Source: Bacillota bacterium
GTDB lineage: Bacteria; Bacillota; Sulfobacillia; Sulfobacillales; Sulfobacillaceae
DNA: 64,000 bases
NCBI GenBank assembly: GCA_026627065.1
Contig: JAPNUO010000001.1
Location: forward strand, 558,001-622,000
Direction of reading: 5' to 3'
Both the position numbers and the translations under genes were made by a program. The notes beneath the pieces were generated by a model. The model had not been told where the DNA came from, did not search any database, and saw nothing but the letters and a program-made list of their open reading frames with translations. This document shows, one piece after another, positions 1-9,379 of the stretch (the stretch's first letter is position 1; each line of letters opens with the position of its first letter).

Positions 1-2283
1 GATGACGGTGTTTATAGCCATGCGCTCCGCATATTGGCGGCGCGCGCGGTTCTTTGAGGCAATATCGGGCAGCCACCGACGACGCCCTAAAATCGTTTTC
101 ACGTACCCTTGGCGTCTAGCCTCCTGCAGAATCGTCTCGAAAAACTCTCTTAGCGCCGGATATCGTTGATAATAGCGATCGATATATTCTCGCGCCTCAC
201 TGCGACTCACCCCCGTATCCCGGGACAAGCCAAAATCGGAAATGCCGTAAATGATGCCAAAGTTTACAGCCTTGGCACGGTTGCGCCACGTATCATCGAC
301 CGCCTCGAGGGGAATATTGAACATCTCCGAGGCGGTCCGTCGATGGATGTCTTCCCCCTCCCAAAAGGCGCGTCTCAAATTCTCGTCGCCTGCCAAGTGC
401 GCGAGCATCCGCAATTCAATTTGCGAATAATCGGCCGCAATGAAAATTCGGTCCGACGACGGCACAAACACTCCGCGTACGCGCCGACCTAACGGCAGGC
501 GCACCGGAATGTTTTGCAGGTTCGGATCACTCGACGATAAGCGACCGGTGGCGGTGACCGTCTGGTGAAAGGTGGTATGCACCCGGCCGTCGGGACCAAT
601 CAACGGCAACAGCCCTTCCACGTACGTCCCGTGAATTTTCACCAGCTGGCGATATTCTAAGATGTCATCGACAATGGGATGGAGCATTCTCAAACTTTCT
701 AGGGTTTCCGCGTCCGTCGACCAGCCGGTCTTGGTCTTTTTCAAGGCAGGCAAGCCCAACCGCTCAAACAAGATCTCTCCTAGCTGACGCTGGGAATTGA
801 CATTGAACGCCATCCCAGCATGGCGGAAAATCTCTTGCTCCTTGGCGCGTATCAGTTCCCACAGCTCTCGGCCGAGGGTTTCGAGCCTTCTGGTGTCAAC
901 CGCCACCCCCTGAGCTTCCATCCGAGCCAAGACGTTCGCCAACGGCAGTTCCACGTCTTGGTATAAGGCATTTAGCTCCTGCTCTCGCAACCGTGCTGCC
1001 ATCGCCCGCTCCAGGTGGTACACCAAACGGGCCCTGTCAGCTTCCCGCTGCGGGGATTCATATCCCCACGCTTCGGCTAATCCGTCAAGTTCGTAGTCTC
1101 GTCGCTCGCTGTCAAGCAGGTAGCCCGCCAGTTTTACGTCCCCCACAAATCGAGGCAACGGTCGGTCGTCCTCGTAGGCGCGGCGGTAGTGGGATTTGAT
1201 CCCCCACCCCACCAGTGGTGCTTGAATTCCCGCGAGGCTGTCCCAGTCCAGGCGCACCACCTGGTGGCTTGTCGGATGATAGACCCACACCGCCTCTGGC
1301 GTGGCCCAGCATCCCAAAGGCTCCTCGGATTCCCAGGAAAACTCGCTGGCCACCACCTCGGTCACCGCCGGCATCGCAGCAGGGGAAGGATCCCTTCTTT
1401 CCGGCGTTTGAGAGCGCCCGTTTAACCCCAGCCGCTGCTGCACCTGGTGGAGCTCTAACTCTTTCAGGAATTGGGTCAGCGTCTCATCGGTTTTCCAGCG
1501 AAAGGGCTCGTCGAGCGCCGGCCACTCCAGAGGAACCGTTGTGACAATCGTCGCCAGATCCCGATATCGCCGGGCGGCGTCTTGATGCCCGCTCAATGCC
1601 GTGCGCCAGCGGACGTTGGATACCTTGTCCAAATCGAGAAGCAGCTCCTCGACTGAGCCGTACTGTTGCAAGAGTGCCACCGCCGTCTTTTGACCAATGC
1701 CTGGCACACCGGGGATATTGTCTGAACTGTCCCCCATTAGGCCTTTTAAGTCGGGAATCTGCTCAGGCCACACCCCCATTTTTTCTTTGACCTTGTCTCG
1801 ATCCATACGCTGCAAATCCGAAATGCCGCTGCGAACCGTCAGCAACACCTCCGTGGCTTCATCGACCAACTGCAACAAATCACGGTCACCCGTCACGATC
1901 AGCGAGCGATACCCACGGAGCTTGCCCATCACCGCCAACGTCCCCAAGGTGTCGTCGGCCTCGTATCCCGGAACCGCCAGGACCGGCACCCCCATCTTTT
2001 CTAAAAGATTCATGAGATAAGGCACCTGCTGCCGAAAGTCGTCGGGAGCTTCCTCTCGTTGCGCTTTGTATTCCTGATATTGTTCATGACGAAAGGTCAA
2101 CGAGGGTGCATCAAAGACCACCACCAACCGGTCCGGCTTTTCCTGATCCACCACCTTCAGTAACATGGAAGTAAAGCCATGAATGGCCCCGGTGGGAATT
2201 CCCGCTTGGGTGGCCAACGGGGGAAGAGCATGATACGCGCGAAACAAGAGGCTATGGCCATCAATCAAAAGCTGGGTCGGCAT
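1..2283 (-). CDS. polA: DNA polymerase I, N-terminal 761 codons (3' end outside window)
   Basis: Replication and repair polymerase. The gene starts at ATG 2283 behind AAGGGAG and runs in frame off the left edge, so the last part of the polymerase domain is missing. The 5'-nuclease domain (about residues 1-300) shows the GDRDLLQLVD segment and the helix-hairpin motif GIGQKTAV. The middle 3'-5' exonuclease-like domain has no DxE motif and no Asp in the exo II position (the matching segment reads GWGIKSHYRRAY), so proofreading is probably absent, as in Bacillus-type Pol I. The polymerase domain shows SSDPNLQNIPVR, motif A DYSQIELR and motif B RAKAVNFGIIYGIS. Motif C lies beyond the window. Identification is secure. 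Confidence 0.96.
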   Translation of the reverse strand, partial: MPTQLLIDGHSLLFRAYHALPPLATQAGIPTGAIHGFTSMLLKVVDQEKPDRLVVVFDAPSLTFRHEQYQEYKAQREEAPDDFRQQVPYLMNLLEKMGVPVLAVPGYEADDTLGTLAVMGKLRGYRSLIVTGDRDLLQLVDEATEVLLTVRSGISDLQRMDRDKVKEKMGVWPEQIPDLKGLMGDSSDNIPGVPGIGQKTAVALLQQYGSVEELLLDLDKVSNVRWRTALSGHQDAARRYRDLATIVTTVPLEWPALDEPFRWKTDETLTQFLKELELHQVQQRLGLNGRSQTPERRDPSPAAMPAVTEVVASEFSWESEEPLGCWATPEAVWVYHPTSHQVVRLDWDSLAGIQAPLVGWGIKSHYRRAYEDDRPLPRFVGDVKLAGYLLDSERRDYELDGLAEAWGYESPQREADRARLVYHLERAMAARLREQELNALYQDVELPLANVLARMEAQGVAVDTRRLETLGRELWELIRAKEQEIFRHAGMAFNVNSQRQLGEILFERLGLPALKKTKTGWSTDAETLESLRMLHPIVDDILEYRQLVKIHGTYVEGLLPLIGPDGRVHTTFHQTVTATGRLSSSDPNLQNIPVRLPLGRRVRGVFVPSSDRIFIAADYSQIELRMLAHLAGDENLRRAFWEGEDIHRRTASEMFNIPLEAVDDTWRNRAKAVNFGIIYGISDFGLSRDTGVSRSEAREYIDRYYQRYPALREFFETILQEARRQGYVKTILGRRRWLPDIASKNRARRQYAERMAINTVI

Positions 2284-2417
2284 GTTCGCGGGACTCCCTT
2301 ACACGTACAAGATCGTTAGGGTTATGTTAGCAAATTGGCTGCTAGGGGGACAAGGTGCGTAGCGCTCTTCCCGCTCACGCCTGGGTGCCGGCTCAGGGCG
2401 CCCAACCCTATGCCGAC

Positions 2418-2446
2418 TTGACCTTCTTTGAAGAAGGTTCTAGCAT
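2418..2446 (+). promoter_or_regulatory. Promoter with dyad operator in its spacer
   Basis: A -35 TTGACC (2418-2423) and -10 TAGCAT (2441-2446) are 17 bases apart. The perfect dyad ACCTTCTT-tg-AAGAAGGT (2421-2438) fills the spacer. A dyad between -35 and -10 is the arrangement used by MerR-family regulators, although their spacers are usually 19-20 bases. It would drive the hydrolase starting at 2500. No regulator gene lies next to it. Confidence 0.5.
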
Positions 2447-2499
2447 GCTGTGCGTTGGCCGTTGTCTCCCGAAAACTGTCCCATAAAGAGAGGTTAGCC

Positions 2500-3180
2500 A
2501 TGGCCCATTGGTATCTTATTCACGGCGCCGCCTCGAGCCGTCTTACTTGGACGCGGCAACTCGCTGTCTTACCGGAGGTGTCGCGGGCATCTCTCCCGGC
2601 CTTTGAGACGGTGGCACCGACCGCCCTCATCGACGCCTGGGCTGACTACTGTCTTTCGGATCTGACGCAACCCTCGGTGGTGATGGGCCATTCTCTGGGC
2701 GGCGCTATCGCGCTTACGATGGCGCTCAAAGCCCCTACCATGATCCTAGGCCTGGTATTGGTTGGCACCGCCCCGCGCCTACCGGTTAACCCCGACCTGT
2801 TGGAGGCCCTTCGCACCAAACCTCAGGAAGCTCTCGCCAAGATTGTTCGGTGGTCCCTCGGGCCCCACGCAGATCCGCTGCTGCTGAGCCGTAGCCTAGC
2901 ACAAATTGCCTCGGTGGATGGCCGCCGCGCTTACCGCGAATTTCTAAGCTGCACGTATTTTGACGTGGTTCAAGATCTGCCTCGCATCACCTGTCCGCGA
3001 GCCATCATTGCCGGGGAACGCGACCGCATGACACCGCTGGATCTGGTCAAAGAATTTCTGAAGGCCTGGCCGGACGTTCCCTTTTACACGGTGCCGGAGG
3101 CGGGCCACATGATGATGTTAGAAAACCCTGACGCCTTTAACGACATTTTGCGCAACATCGCCAAACGGTTTCACTGGTAA
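2500..3180 (+). CDS. Alpha/beta-fold hydrolase
   Basis: A 226-residue cytoplasmic hydrolase of the alpha/beta superfamily; the substrate cannot be told from sequence. The oxyanion-side HGA motif is at residues 8-10. The nucleophile elbow is GHSLGGA with Ser65, the acid is probably Asp in GERDRMTPLD, and the catalytic His is in PEAGHMMMLENP near the C-terminus. The ATG at 2500 is preferred over an in-frame ATG at 2428 because AAAGAGAGG lies 6 bases upstream and the HGA strand then sits at the usual distance from the N-terminus. It is a single gene, divergent from polA. The promoter upstream carries a dyad in its spacer, suggesting induction by an effector. Confidence 0.85.
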   Translation: MAHWYLIHGAASSRLTWTRQLAVLPEVSRASLPAFETVAPTALIDAWADYCLSDLTQPSVVMGHSLGGAIALTMALKAPTMILGLVLVGTAPRLPVNPDLLEALRTKPQEALAKIVRWSLGPHADPLLLSRSLAQIASVDGRRAYREFLSCTYFDVVQDLPRITCPRAIIAGERDRMTPLDLVKEFLKAWPDVPFYTVPEAGHMMMLENPDAFNDILRNIAKRFHW

Positions 3181-3340
3181 CGGACGTCCCGGCCTTTCCT
3201 CAATAACAGGGAGCCGCGTCGCTTAATCCCTGCGGCGCTCCTTCGATTTGTTCAGCCCCGCCTTGTCTGCCACGGCGTTAAGGTAACCTGTGGAGAGATG
3301 CTCGCGTTACCCTTGGGGAAATCTCCAAGGAGCTGACAGC

Positions 3341-4206
3341 ATGAAACATCGACGGCTTTTGGCCTGGACCAGTATGAGTTTGTTCTTGACGGGATGCGGA
3401 CACATCTCCTCCGCCATCAGATCCCCGATGAGCCAGCGCCCCTCATGGATGACGACGCTCTCTTCGCTATCTCCCCATTGGGTGACCCAATACCCTGCCG
3501 GTCACCAAGGCCACCCAATTTGAACGATTCTCATGGCCGCTTTACAACACCCCATTGGCCATAAACCAATTTCCTTTAAATTGGCACGGGCAAGATCCCG
3601 TCAATTCCTGGCGGCTACCTCCACGGTGGGCACCGTACTTATTCACCATGTGCCGCCATTCGTGAACGGCCATCGTCCCCACGTCAAATTCCCATTGACG
3701 CTCTATATTACTTTACAAGGGGTGGTGTTCTGATATCCCCAAACCATCATGCAAAGCGAATGACCGGGGCCGCCGACCGTCGGCAATATTCCACCCTCGA
3801 CCATTGTTGCCGAATTTGTCCCCCGCAAACTAGCCGTCGAGGCGGGCATTATTCCCGTCATGAACAACGAGGTGATCCCAGGCAATGGGTTTTTGCCCCG
3901 CGTGTGGCGCGGGCCTTGTAACTGTCGTATCAACAGGTGTGTCGGCTGACCTCCTAGGCATCCGATCCCAATCACCAGATCGCCCCGGTGCGCATTGCAT
4001 GGGGTGGGCTTTTACAGCTTTGCCGGACAAACGCGGCCGGACTGGTTCGAAAGGTCAATGTCTAGACGAACTATTTCTATGAAATCGAAACAAGCAGCAT
4101 CCAGACGACTGATCCACCTGGGCGGGACCCATTCCTAAGATCATGGTGTTAGATGGCAAGGACACCAGAGAAAGATGGCAGGCCGCGTTAACCGCGATCA
4201 CATAAC
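3341..4206 (+). pseudogene. Decayed secreted lipoprotein gene
   Basis: It starts with a convincing lipoprotein signal (MKHRRLLAWTSMSLFLTGCG, lipobox LTGC) and breaks off at a stop at 3523. Protein-like stretches then continue in changing frames: 3495-3665 (LPVTKATQFERFSWPLYNTP), 3600-3733 (HHVPPFVNGHRPHVKFPLTL), 3773-3949 (PSTIVAEFVPRKLAVEAGII, then VMNNEVIPGNGFLPRVWRGP) and an end near 4206 (PKIMVLDGKDTRERWQAALT). The run of readable segments on one strand, joined by frameshifts, is what a dying gene of roughly 280 codons would look like. The family is not recognised. Assembly error is a less likely explanation because several shifts would be needed. Confidence 0.5.
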
Positions 4207-4350
4207 GGGCGCACCCAGGAACCTTGGACCGCTGACAACGGTTGCCCGGCGATCCCTCCCACAATGGCCGTCAATCCCCCGCTGTCCGATGAGATTTTGA
4301 CACCCATGAACACAGCAAGAAAGCAATTAAAAGTCTTTCAAGGCACGAAT

Positions 4351-4372
4351 AAAAAACGGCTCTTTCGAGCCG
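4351..4372 (-). terminator. Terminator of tRNA-Leu
   Basis: Read on the minus strand, the hairpin CGGCTC-gaaa-GAGCCG is followed at once by TTTTTT, 11 bases after the tRNA CCA end. This is a textbook intrinsic terminator. Confidence 0.9.
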
Positions 4373-4382
4373 GTACTATTCT

Positions 4383-4470
4383 TGGTGCCGAAGGCCGGAC
4401 TTGAACCGGCACGAGGGGCTACCTCACGCGATTTTGAGTCGCGCGCGTCTGCCTATTCCGCCACTTCGGC
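4383..4470 (-). tRNA. tRNA-Leu (anticodon CAA)
   Basis: An 88-base class II tRNA with encoded CCA. The acceptor arms GCCGAAG and CTTCGGC pair perfectly. The anticodon stem CGCGA/TCGCG encloses the loop CTCAAAA, giving anticodon CAA for UUG codons. The long variable arm typical of tRNA-Leu is present, and the T-arm carries GGTTCAAGTCC. It is flanked by its own promoter and terminator, so it is a single transcription unit. Confidence 0.97.
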
Positions 4471-4482
4471 GCCGACGTGTTG

Positions 4483-4511
4483 ATTATAGCTGATGCCGAA
4501 CGCGTATTCAA
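4483..4511 (-). promoter_or_regulatory. Promoter of tRNA-Leu
   Basis: On the minus strand, TTGAAT (4506-4511) and TATAAT (4483-4488) are separated by 17 bases. The -10 ends 12 bases before the mature tRNA. Confidence 0.85.
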
Positions 4512-4645
4512 GACCGGAACCGCTCCAAATCATCGCGGGACCACCGGCCACGAGAACACTCCATGACCCCTGCGGCGCTTGTGATGTTGGCTAAACCCGG
4601 GCCGATTCATCGTCGCCTTTACGTTCCCCACCGAAACGACGAGAA

Positions 4646-4675
4646 AGCATCCTCCTGAACTTCGCGGAGGATGCT
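4646..4675 (-). terminator. Terminator downstream of glnA
   Basis: The inverted repeat AGCATCCTCC (10-base arms, 10-base loop) lies 41 bases past the glnA stop. T-rich flanks are on both sides, so it could also act on rightward transcripts. Confidence 0.8.
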
Positions 4676-4716
4676 TTTCTAGCAAGCCGAACTAAATCGA
4701 CTTCTCACGATAAAGT

Positions 4717-6132
4717 CTAGCTGTTGAAATAGAGTTCGAACTCCATAGGATGCGGGCGGAGCTTGACCGCATCAACCTCATTCCGTTGCTTGTAGTCAAT
4801 CCACGTCTGAATGAGATCCTCGCTGAAGACGCCCCCTTCGGTTAGCCAATCATGGTCCTTCCGCAGGTTGTTGAGGGCCTCTTCCAGCGATCCCGGCACA
4901 CTCTGAACCTTGGCTAATTCTTCGGCGCTCAATGCATAAATGTTGCGATCCAAGGGACCGAACCCTAGTTTCACGGGATCGAGCTGTTTCTTAATGCCAT
5001 CCAGGCCGGCCATCAGCATGGCCGCAAACGCCAAATACGGGTTGGACGTGGCGTCAGGCGTGCGAAATTCAATGCGGCTCGCTTTGGGACTATTGGTTTT
5101 GGGAATGCGCACAGCCGCCGAACGGTTTCCATGCGAAAACACAATGTTGACTGGTGCTTCATACCCCGGCACGAGCCGCCGATACGAGTTGGTGGAAGGA
5201 TTGGTAAATGCTAACAGCGCAGGAGCATGATACAAGATACCGCCGATGTAATACATCGCTAGCTGGGACAAACGCGCATAGCCTTTTTCATCGTAAAAAA
5301 GCGGCTGGCCATCCTTCCACAAAGACTGGTGAACATGCATGCCGTTGCCATTGTCGCCAAACAAGGGTTTCGGCATAAAAGTCGCCATCTTGCCATGCTG
5401 GAAGGCAACATTGCGCAGCACGTACTTGTACATCATGACCGTATCCGCTTGCTTCGTCAGGGTCTGAAACCGTAGGTCAATTTCCGACTGCCCGCCGCTC
5501 GCGACCTCGTGATGGTGCATTTCCACACGAATTCCCATGCTCTGCAGCGCCTTCACCATGGCTGTACGCAAATGATGGCTTTGGTCCAGCGGCGGAGTAG
5601 GAAAATATCCTTCCTTCGGCCGTATAGAAAGCCCCAATCCGCCTTCCCGTCCGGAATTCCAGTAACCTTCGACTGAATCCAACATATAATACGCTTGATG
5701 GCTTTGATTTAAGAAGCGCACGGAGTCAAACACGAAAAATTCCAGTTCCGGACCCCAGTAGGACGTGTCAGCCAGTCCCGTCGCCCTTAAATATTCTTCC
5801 GCATTTCTAGCTACCCGGCGCGGATCACGCTGATAAGGAACCCTATCTGGATCAAACACGTCGCAAATGATGCTTAAAGTCGGTACGTTGTGGAACGGAT
5901 CGACCACAGCCGTGTCTGGATCGGGGACCATCAGCATGTCGCTCTCTTCAATGCCCCGAAACCCCCTCAGGCTCGAACCGTCAAACGGAATGCCGTAAGA
6001 CAGGCTGTCGTGATCAATTTCCGACACGGGAACTGTCACATGTTGCCACGTCCCCGGCAAATCGATCAGGTGAAAGTCCACCATCTCGATATCCTTTTCT
6101 TTAATCAGGCGTAAGACGTCGTCAATCGTCAC
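4717..6132 (-). CDS. glnA: Glutamine synthetase, type I (beta-like)
   Basis: Makes glutamine from glutamate, ammonia and ATP; the first step of ammonium assimilation. At 471 residues it is longer than the roughly 444-residue alpha-type enzyme of Bacillus. Visible motifs are DGSSLRGFRGIEESDM, the metal-site MHHHEVASGGQSEIDLRF, NGNGMHVHQS and NRSAAVRIPKTNSPKASRIE. Near the C-terminus DRNIYALSAEE aligns with the adenylylation-loop tyrosine of beta-type enzymes (DKNLYDLPPEE in E. coli), so control by adenylylation is possible. The start is GTG 6132 with GGAGGG 8 bases upstream. It is monocistronic, with a near-consensus promoter and its own terminator. Confidence 0.97.
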   Translation of the reverse strand: MTIDDVLRLIKEKDIEMVDFHLIDLPGTWQHVTVPVSEIDHDSLSYGIPFDGSSLRGFRGIEESDMLMVPDPDTAVVDPFHNVPTLSIICDVFDPDRVPYQRDPRRVARNAEEYLRATGLADTSYWGPELEFFVFDSVRFLNQSHQAYYMLDSVEGYWNSGREGGLGLSIRPKEGYFPTPPLDQSHHLRTAMVKALQSMGIRVEMHHHEVASGGQSEIDLRFQTLTKQADTVMMYKYVLRNVAFQHGKMATFMPKPLFGDNGNGMHVHQSLWKDGQPLFYDEKGYARLSQLAMYYIGGILYHAPALLAFTNPSTNSYRRLVPGYEAPVNIVFSHGNRSAAVRIPKTNSPKASRIEFRTPDATSNPYLAFAAMLMAGLDGIKKQLDPVKLGFGPLDRNIYALSAEELAKVQSVPGSLEEALNNLRKDHDWLTEGGVFSEDLIQTWIDYKQRNEVDAVKLRPHPMEFELYFNS

Positions 6133-6198
6133 AGATATGTCCCTCCGTTTTTCCGTGCCGTGTTAGCTCTAACGACCATAGCTTACAAACACAGAGCA

Positions 6199-6228
6199 AT
6201 TATATGTATCCTCAAGAGCTATTGTCAA
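6199..6228 (-). promoter_or_regulatory. Promoter of glnA
   Basis: Minus-strand TTGACA (6223-6228) and TATAAT (6199-6204) are both perfect consensus, with an 18-base spacer, 66 bases before the GTG start. No GlnR-type palindrome is obvious. Confidence 0.9.
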
Positions 6229-6262
6229 TGTCTAATGTAAGTTTTATGCCGCACGCGCGGCA

Positions 6263-7201
6263 TTACGGGGTTTGGGTGATCGCCAGCGCCAAGGCTCCCT
6301 TAATCCCGGAATCCTCGCCCAGTTCCGCAGGCACCACCGTCACGATACTCGCAAGCGAAGGCAAGGCCCAGCGTGCCATGGCCGCAGCCACCCGCTGTCG
6401 GTAACTCGCCGGTGCATGCGTGGCCACGCCCCCGCCCAACACGATCTTTTCAGGATTAAAGAGATCGACCAAATACGACAAACCCAATCCCAACCGGTCG
6501 GCCGCACCGTGAACAATGTCGACGCACACTTCGTCACCGCGAATGTAGCCGTCAAACACATCCTTGGTATCGACCGTCGCCAACACCTTAAGATACTCGC
6601 TTTGTTCTTGTCGCTCCTGGCCCATGCGCCGAATGGCGGTTCCCGACGCTAAACTCTCCAGGCACCCCCGGTGGCCTGCGTGACACAGCGGCCCCTCCGG
6701 TTGCATGATGATGTGCCCAAATTCCCCGGCGTTGCCGCGCGCGCCGCCGTACAAAGCACCACCAGCAATGATGCCGGCGCCAATTCCCGTCGAGACGGTG
6801 ACATAAATCGCGTCGCGAGTCCCCCGAGCGGCGCCAAATTGCCATTCAGCCAATCCGGCCGCCGTGGCATCGTTGGCCACGGCAACCGGGATATGAAACT
6901 TCGCCTCGAGCTCCGCGCGCCAATCCAATCCTTTCCAGGCAACAAGATTGGACGACTCTAACAGGCGGGTCCCGTCTAAGGGGCCCGGCGTTCCCAACCC
7001 CACCCGTCGACACTCGGTAAGATCCACATGCACCTCGCTCAGCAACTCCAACGCCGCCTCATAGATGTTGGCAATGGCCGCCTCCTTGGCCCAGGAAGGG
7101 TGCGTTGCCAGCGTGCGTATTCCGCGAAACGCTCCACTCTCGTCGCCGACGCCTATGGCGATTTTAGTGCCACCCACGTCAATTGCCAAAAAATACGCCA
7201 T
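6263..7201 (-). CDS. glk: ROK-family glucokinase
   Basis: A 312-residue cytoplasmic sugar kinase, most likely phosphorylating glucose to glucose-6-phosphate, which would feed the divergent pentose-phosphate operon. It shows the phosphate-binding DVGGTKIAIG, GTPGPLDG, the catalytic-base segment NDATAAGLAEW, STGIGAGIIAGG and GNAGEFGHI. The ROK zinc motif CxCGxxGCxE reads CHAGHRGCLE here, so the second cysteine is alanine. ATG 7201 is chosen over an upstream in-frame ATG because AAAGGAG sits 7 bases before it and the protein then begins right at the nucleotide-binding strand. The 153 bases to tkt are shared by both divergent promoters. Confidence 0.9.
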   Translation of the reverse strand: MAYFLAIDVGGTKIAIGVGDESGAFRGIRTLATHPSWAKEAAIANIYEAALELLSEVHVDLTECRRVGLGTPGPLDGTRLLESSNLVAWKGLDWRAELEAKFHIPVAVANDATAAGLAEWQFGAARGTRDAIYVTVSTGIGAGIIAGGALYGGARGNAGEFGHIIMQPEGPLCHAGHRGCLESLASGTAIRRMGQERQEQSEYLKVLATVDTKDVFDGYIRGDEVCVDIVHGAADRLGLGLSYLVDLFNPEKIVLGGGVATHAPASYRQRVAAAMARWALPSLASIVTVVPAELGEDSGIKGALALAITQTP

Positions 7202-7258
7202 GTCTTTGCTCCTTTCGCACCCGTACGCTCGAAAAAAGAAATCTGCGGTTGGGTTGCG

Positions 7259-7287
7259 TTGCCAGTATGAACCCACTTCACTACAAT
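7259..7287 (+). promoter_or_regulatory. Promoter of the pentose-phosphate operon
   Basis: TTGCCA (7259-7264), a 17-base spacer and TACAAT (7282-7287), 67 bases before the tkt start. Confidence 0.7.
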
Positions 7288-7354
7288 AACCCTAAGGAAT
7301 CGAAACCTCCGGGTCAACACGCGACATTGCTGGCCCGGCCTAGGAGGCAGGCAC

Positions 7355-9367
7355 ATGCTAGAACAGAAGACGTTGCAAGATGAGGCCATCAATGCCATCC
7401 GCGCCCTCGCGATAGACGGGGTGGAAGCGGCAGGATGCGGGCACCCTGGGCTGCCCTTGGGCGCGGCACCCATGGCGTATACCCTCTGGAAATTCTTTCT
7501 GCGCCACAATCCTCAAAATCCTCGGTGGTTTAACCGCGACCGCTTCATCCTGTCTGCCGGGCACGGGTCCATGTTGCTTTATGCTCTCCTCTATCTTACC
7601 GGATATGACCTTCCCTTGGACGAGCTCAAACGTTTTCGCCAGTGGGGATCGAAGACCCCCGGCCATCCTGAATATGGGCTAACGCCAGGGGTCGAAACGA
7701 CTACTGGTCCGTTAGGCCAGGGATTCGCCACGGGTGTGGGCATGGCTATTGCTGAACGCTGGCTTGCCGCCCGTTTCAATCGCGATCAGTTCCCTATTAT
7801 TGACCATTTCACGTACGCCATCGTCTCGGACGGGGACCTCATGGAGGGGATCAGTAGCGAAGCAGCCTCCTTGGCGGGAACGCTGCGCCTGTCGAAGCTA
7901 ATTTACCTTTACGACGACAACCACATCTCCATTGAAGGCGACACCAGCATCGCATTTCGTGAAAATGTCCTCGCCCGTTTCGATGCTTATGGATGGCACA
8001 CAGCCCGAGTCAACGACGGAAACAATGTGGATGCCATTCGAAATGCCATCGCTGAAGCGCAACAGGACCCGCGCCCCTCGCTCATTGCGGTGCGCACCAT
8101 TATTGGATACGGAAGCCCTCATCGTCAGGGTACTCCAAAAGTTCACGGGGAAGCGCTAGGGCCCGAAGAGGCGAAGTTGACCAAAGAAGCGCTAGGGTGG
8201 CCCACAGATCCGCCCTTTTACGTGCCGGACAGCGTCTTAAGCCATTTTCGCGAGGCTATAGACCAAGGCAAAAGGCAAGAAGCGCAGTGGCAATCTCTTT
8301 TTCAGGCATATGCGCAATCGTTCCCCGACCTGGCGGAAGAATTGACCCGGGCGATGGGCGGGGAGATCCCCGACGAGGCTTTGGAAGCCCTGCCTGAGTG
8401 GGCTGAGGGAGCGGCTTTAGCCACCCGAGCCGCGTCTGGGCAAGTGTTGAATGCTGTCGCTGCAAAATGGCCTATGCTCATTGGAGGTTCGGCGGACCTA
8501 GCCCCCTCCAACAACACCACCATTACGGGCGGGGGCGACTTTTCCGCGGAAAACCCGTCCGGACGCAATTTTCATTTTGGAGTCCGGGAACATGCGATGG
8601 GGGCTGCCCTCAATGGCATGCAGCTTCATGGGGGCCTCAGGGTTTACGGGGGCACCTTCCTCATCTTTTCCGATTACATGCGCCCAGCCATCCGCCTCGC
8701 CAGTTTGATGCATCAGCCGGTCATTTACGTGTTCACCCATGACTCGATTGGGTTAGGGGAAGACGGGCCGACCCATCAACCTGTGGAGCAATTGGCGTCC
8801 CTCCGGGCCATTCCCGGTCTCTATGTGGTGCGGCCCGCTGATCCTAACGAAACCCGCGAGGCGTGGATCATGGCCTTAAAATCCACTCGGCATCCGATTG
8901 CGCTCGCCCTCACCAGGCAAAAAGTCACGGCGATCCCTGCGACCAAGGCCAAAGGATTGCACCGCGGAGGCTACATATTGTGGGAGAACCGGGAACAACC
9001 CGAGTTGATTCTCCTCGCGTCGGGGTCCGAGGTGGGATTAGCCTTACGCGCGGCCCAGGAGCTGGCCCAGAACGGAGTCGCCGTACGCGTCGTGTCCATG
9101 CCGTGCTGGGAACGTTTCGAAGAACAAGACGAGGAGTACCGGCGCCACGTTCTGCCCCCCAACACCCGTCGACTGGCTATTGAAGCCGCGTCCCCCATGG
9201 GATGGGAAAAGTACGTAGGCCAACAGGGGGCCATCTTGGGTCTGGACCATTTTGGAGCATCAGCTCCCGCAGAAGAACTCTTCCGACATTTTGGATTTAC
9301 GGTGGAACGGGTCACGGAAATGGCTCGCGATCTCCTCGCCCGGGCGGACGGGTCGACTATCGCATAA
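7355..9367 (+). CDS. tkt: Transketolase
   Basis: Thiamine-diphosphate enzyme that moves two-carbon units between sugar phosphates in the non-oxidative pentose-phosphate pathway. Its 670 residues match full-length bacterial transketolase. Visible are the N-terminal [14 protein letters not shown], the cofactor-binding [16 protein letters not shown] and [21 protein letters not shown] at the start of the pyrimidine domain, [18 protein letters not shown], and a C-terminal domain with the [12 protein letters not shown] strand. The ATG at 7355 has TAGGAGG upstream. It is the first gene of a six-gene operon, 12 bases before the transaldolase-isomerase fusion. Confidence 0.97.
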   Translation: MLEQKTLQDEAINAIRALAIDGVEAAGCGHPGLPLGAAPMAYTLWKFFLRHNPQNPRWFNRDRFILSAGHGSMLLYALLYLTGYDLPLDELKRFRQWGSKTPGHPEYGLTPGVETTTGPLGQGFATGVGMAIAERWLAARFNRDQFPIIDHFTYAIVSDGDLMEGISSEAASLAGTLRLSKLIYLYDDNHISIEGDTSIAFRENVLARFDAYGWHTARVNDGNNVDAIRNAIAEAQQDPRPSLIAVRTIIGYGSPHRQGTPKVHGEALGPEEAKLTKEALGWPTDPPFYVPDSVLSHFREAIDQGKRQEAQWQSLFQAYAQSFPDLAEELTRAMGGEIPDEALEALPEWAEGAALATRAASGQVLNAVAAKWPMLIGGSADLAPSNNTTITGGGDFSAENPSGRNFHFGVREHAMGAALNGMQLHGGLRVYGGTFLIFSDYMRPAIRLASLMHQPVIYVFTHDSIGLGEDGPTHQPVEQLASLRAIPGLYVVRPADPNETREAWIMALKSTRHPIALALTRQKVTAIPATKAKGLHRGGYILWENREQPELILLASGSEVGLALRAAQELAQNGVAVRVVSMPCWERFEEQDEEYRRHVLPPNTRRLAIEAASPMGWEKYVGQQGAILGLDHFGASAPAEELFRHFGFTVERVTEMARDLLARADGSTIA

Positions 9368-9379
9368 GGGAGGAACACA

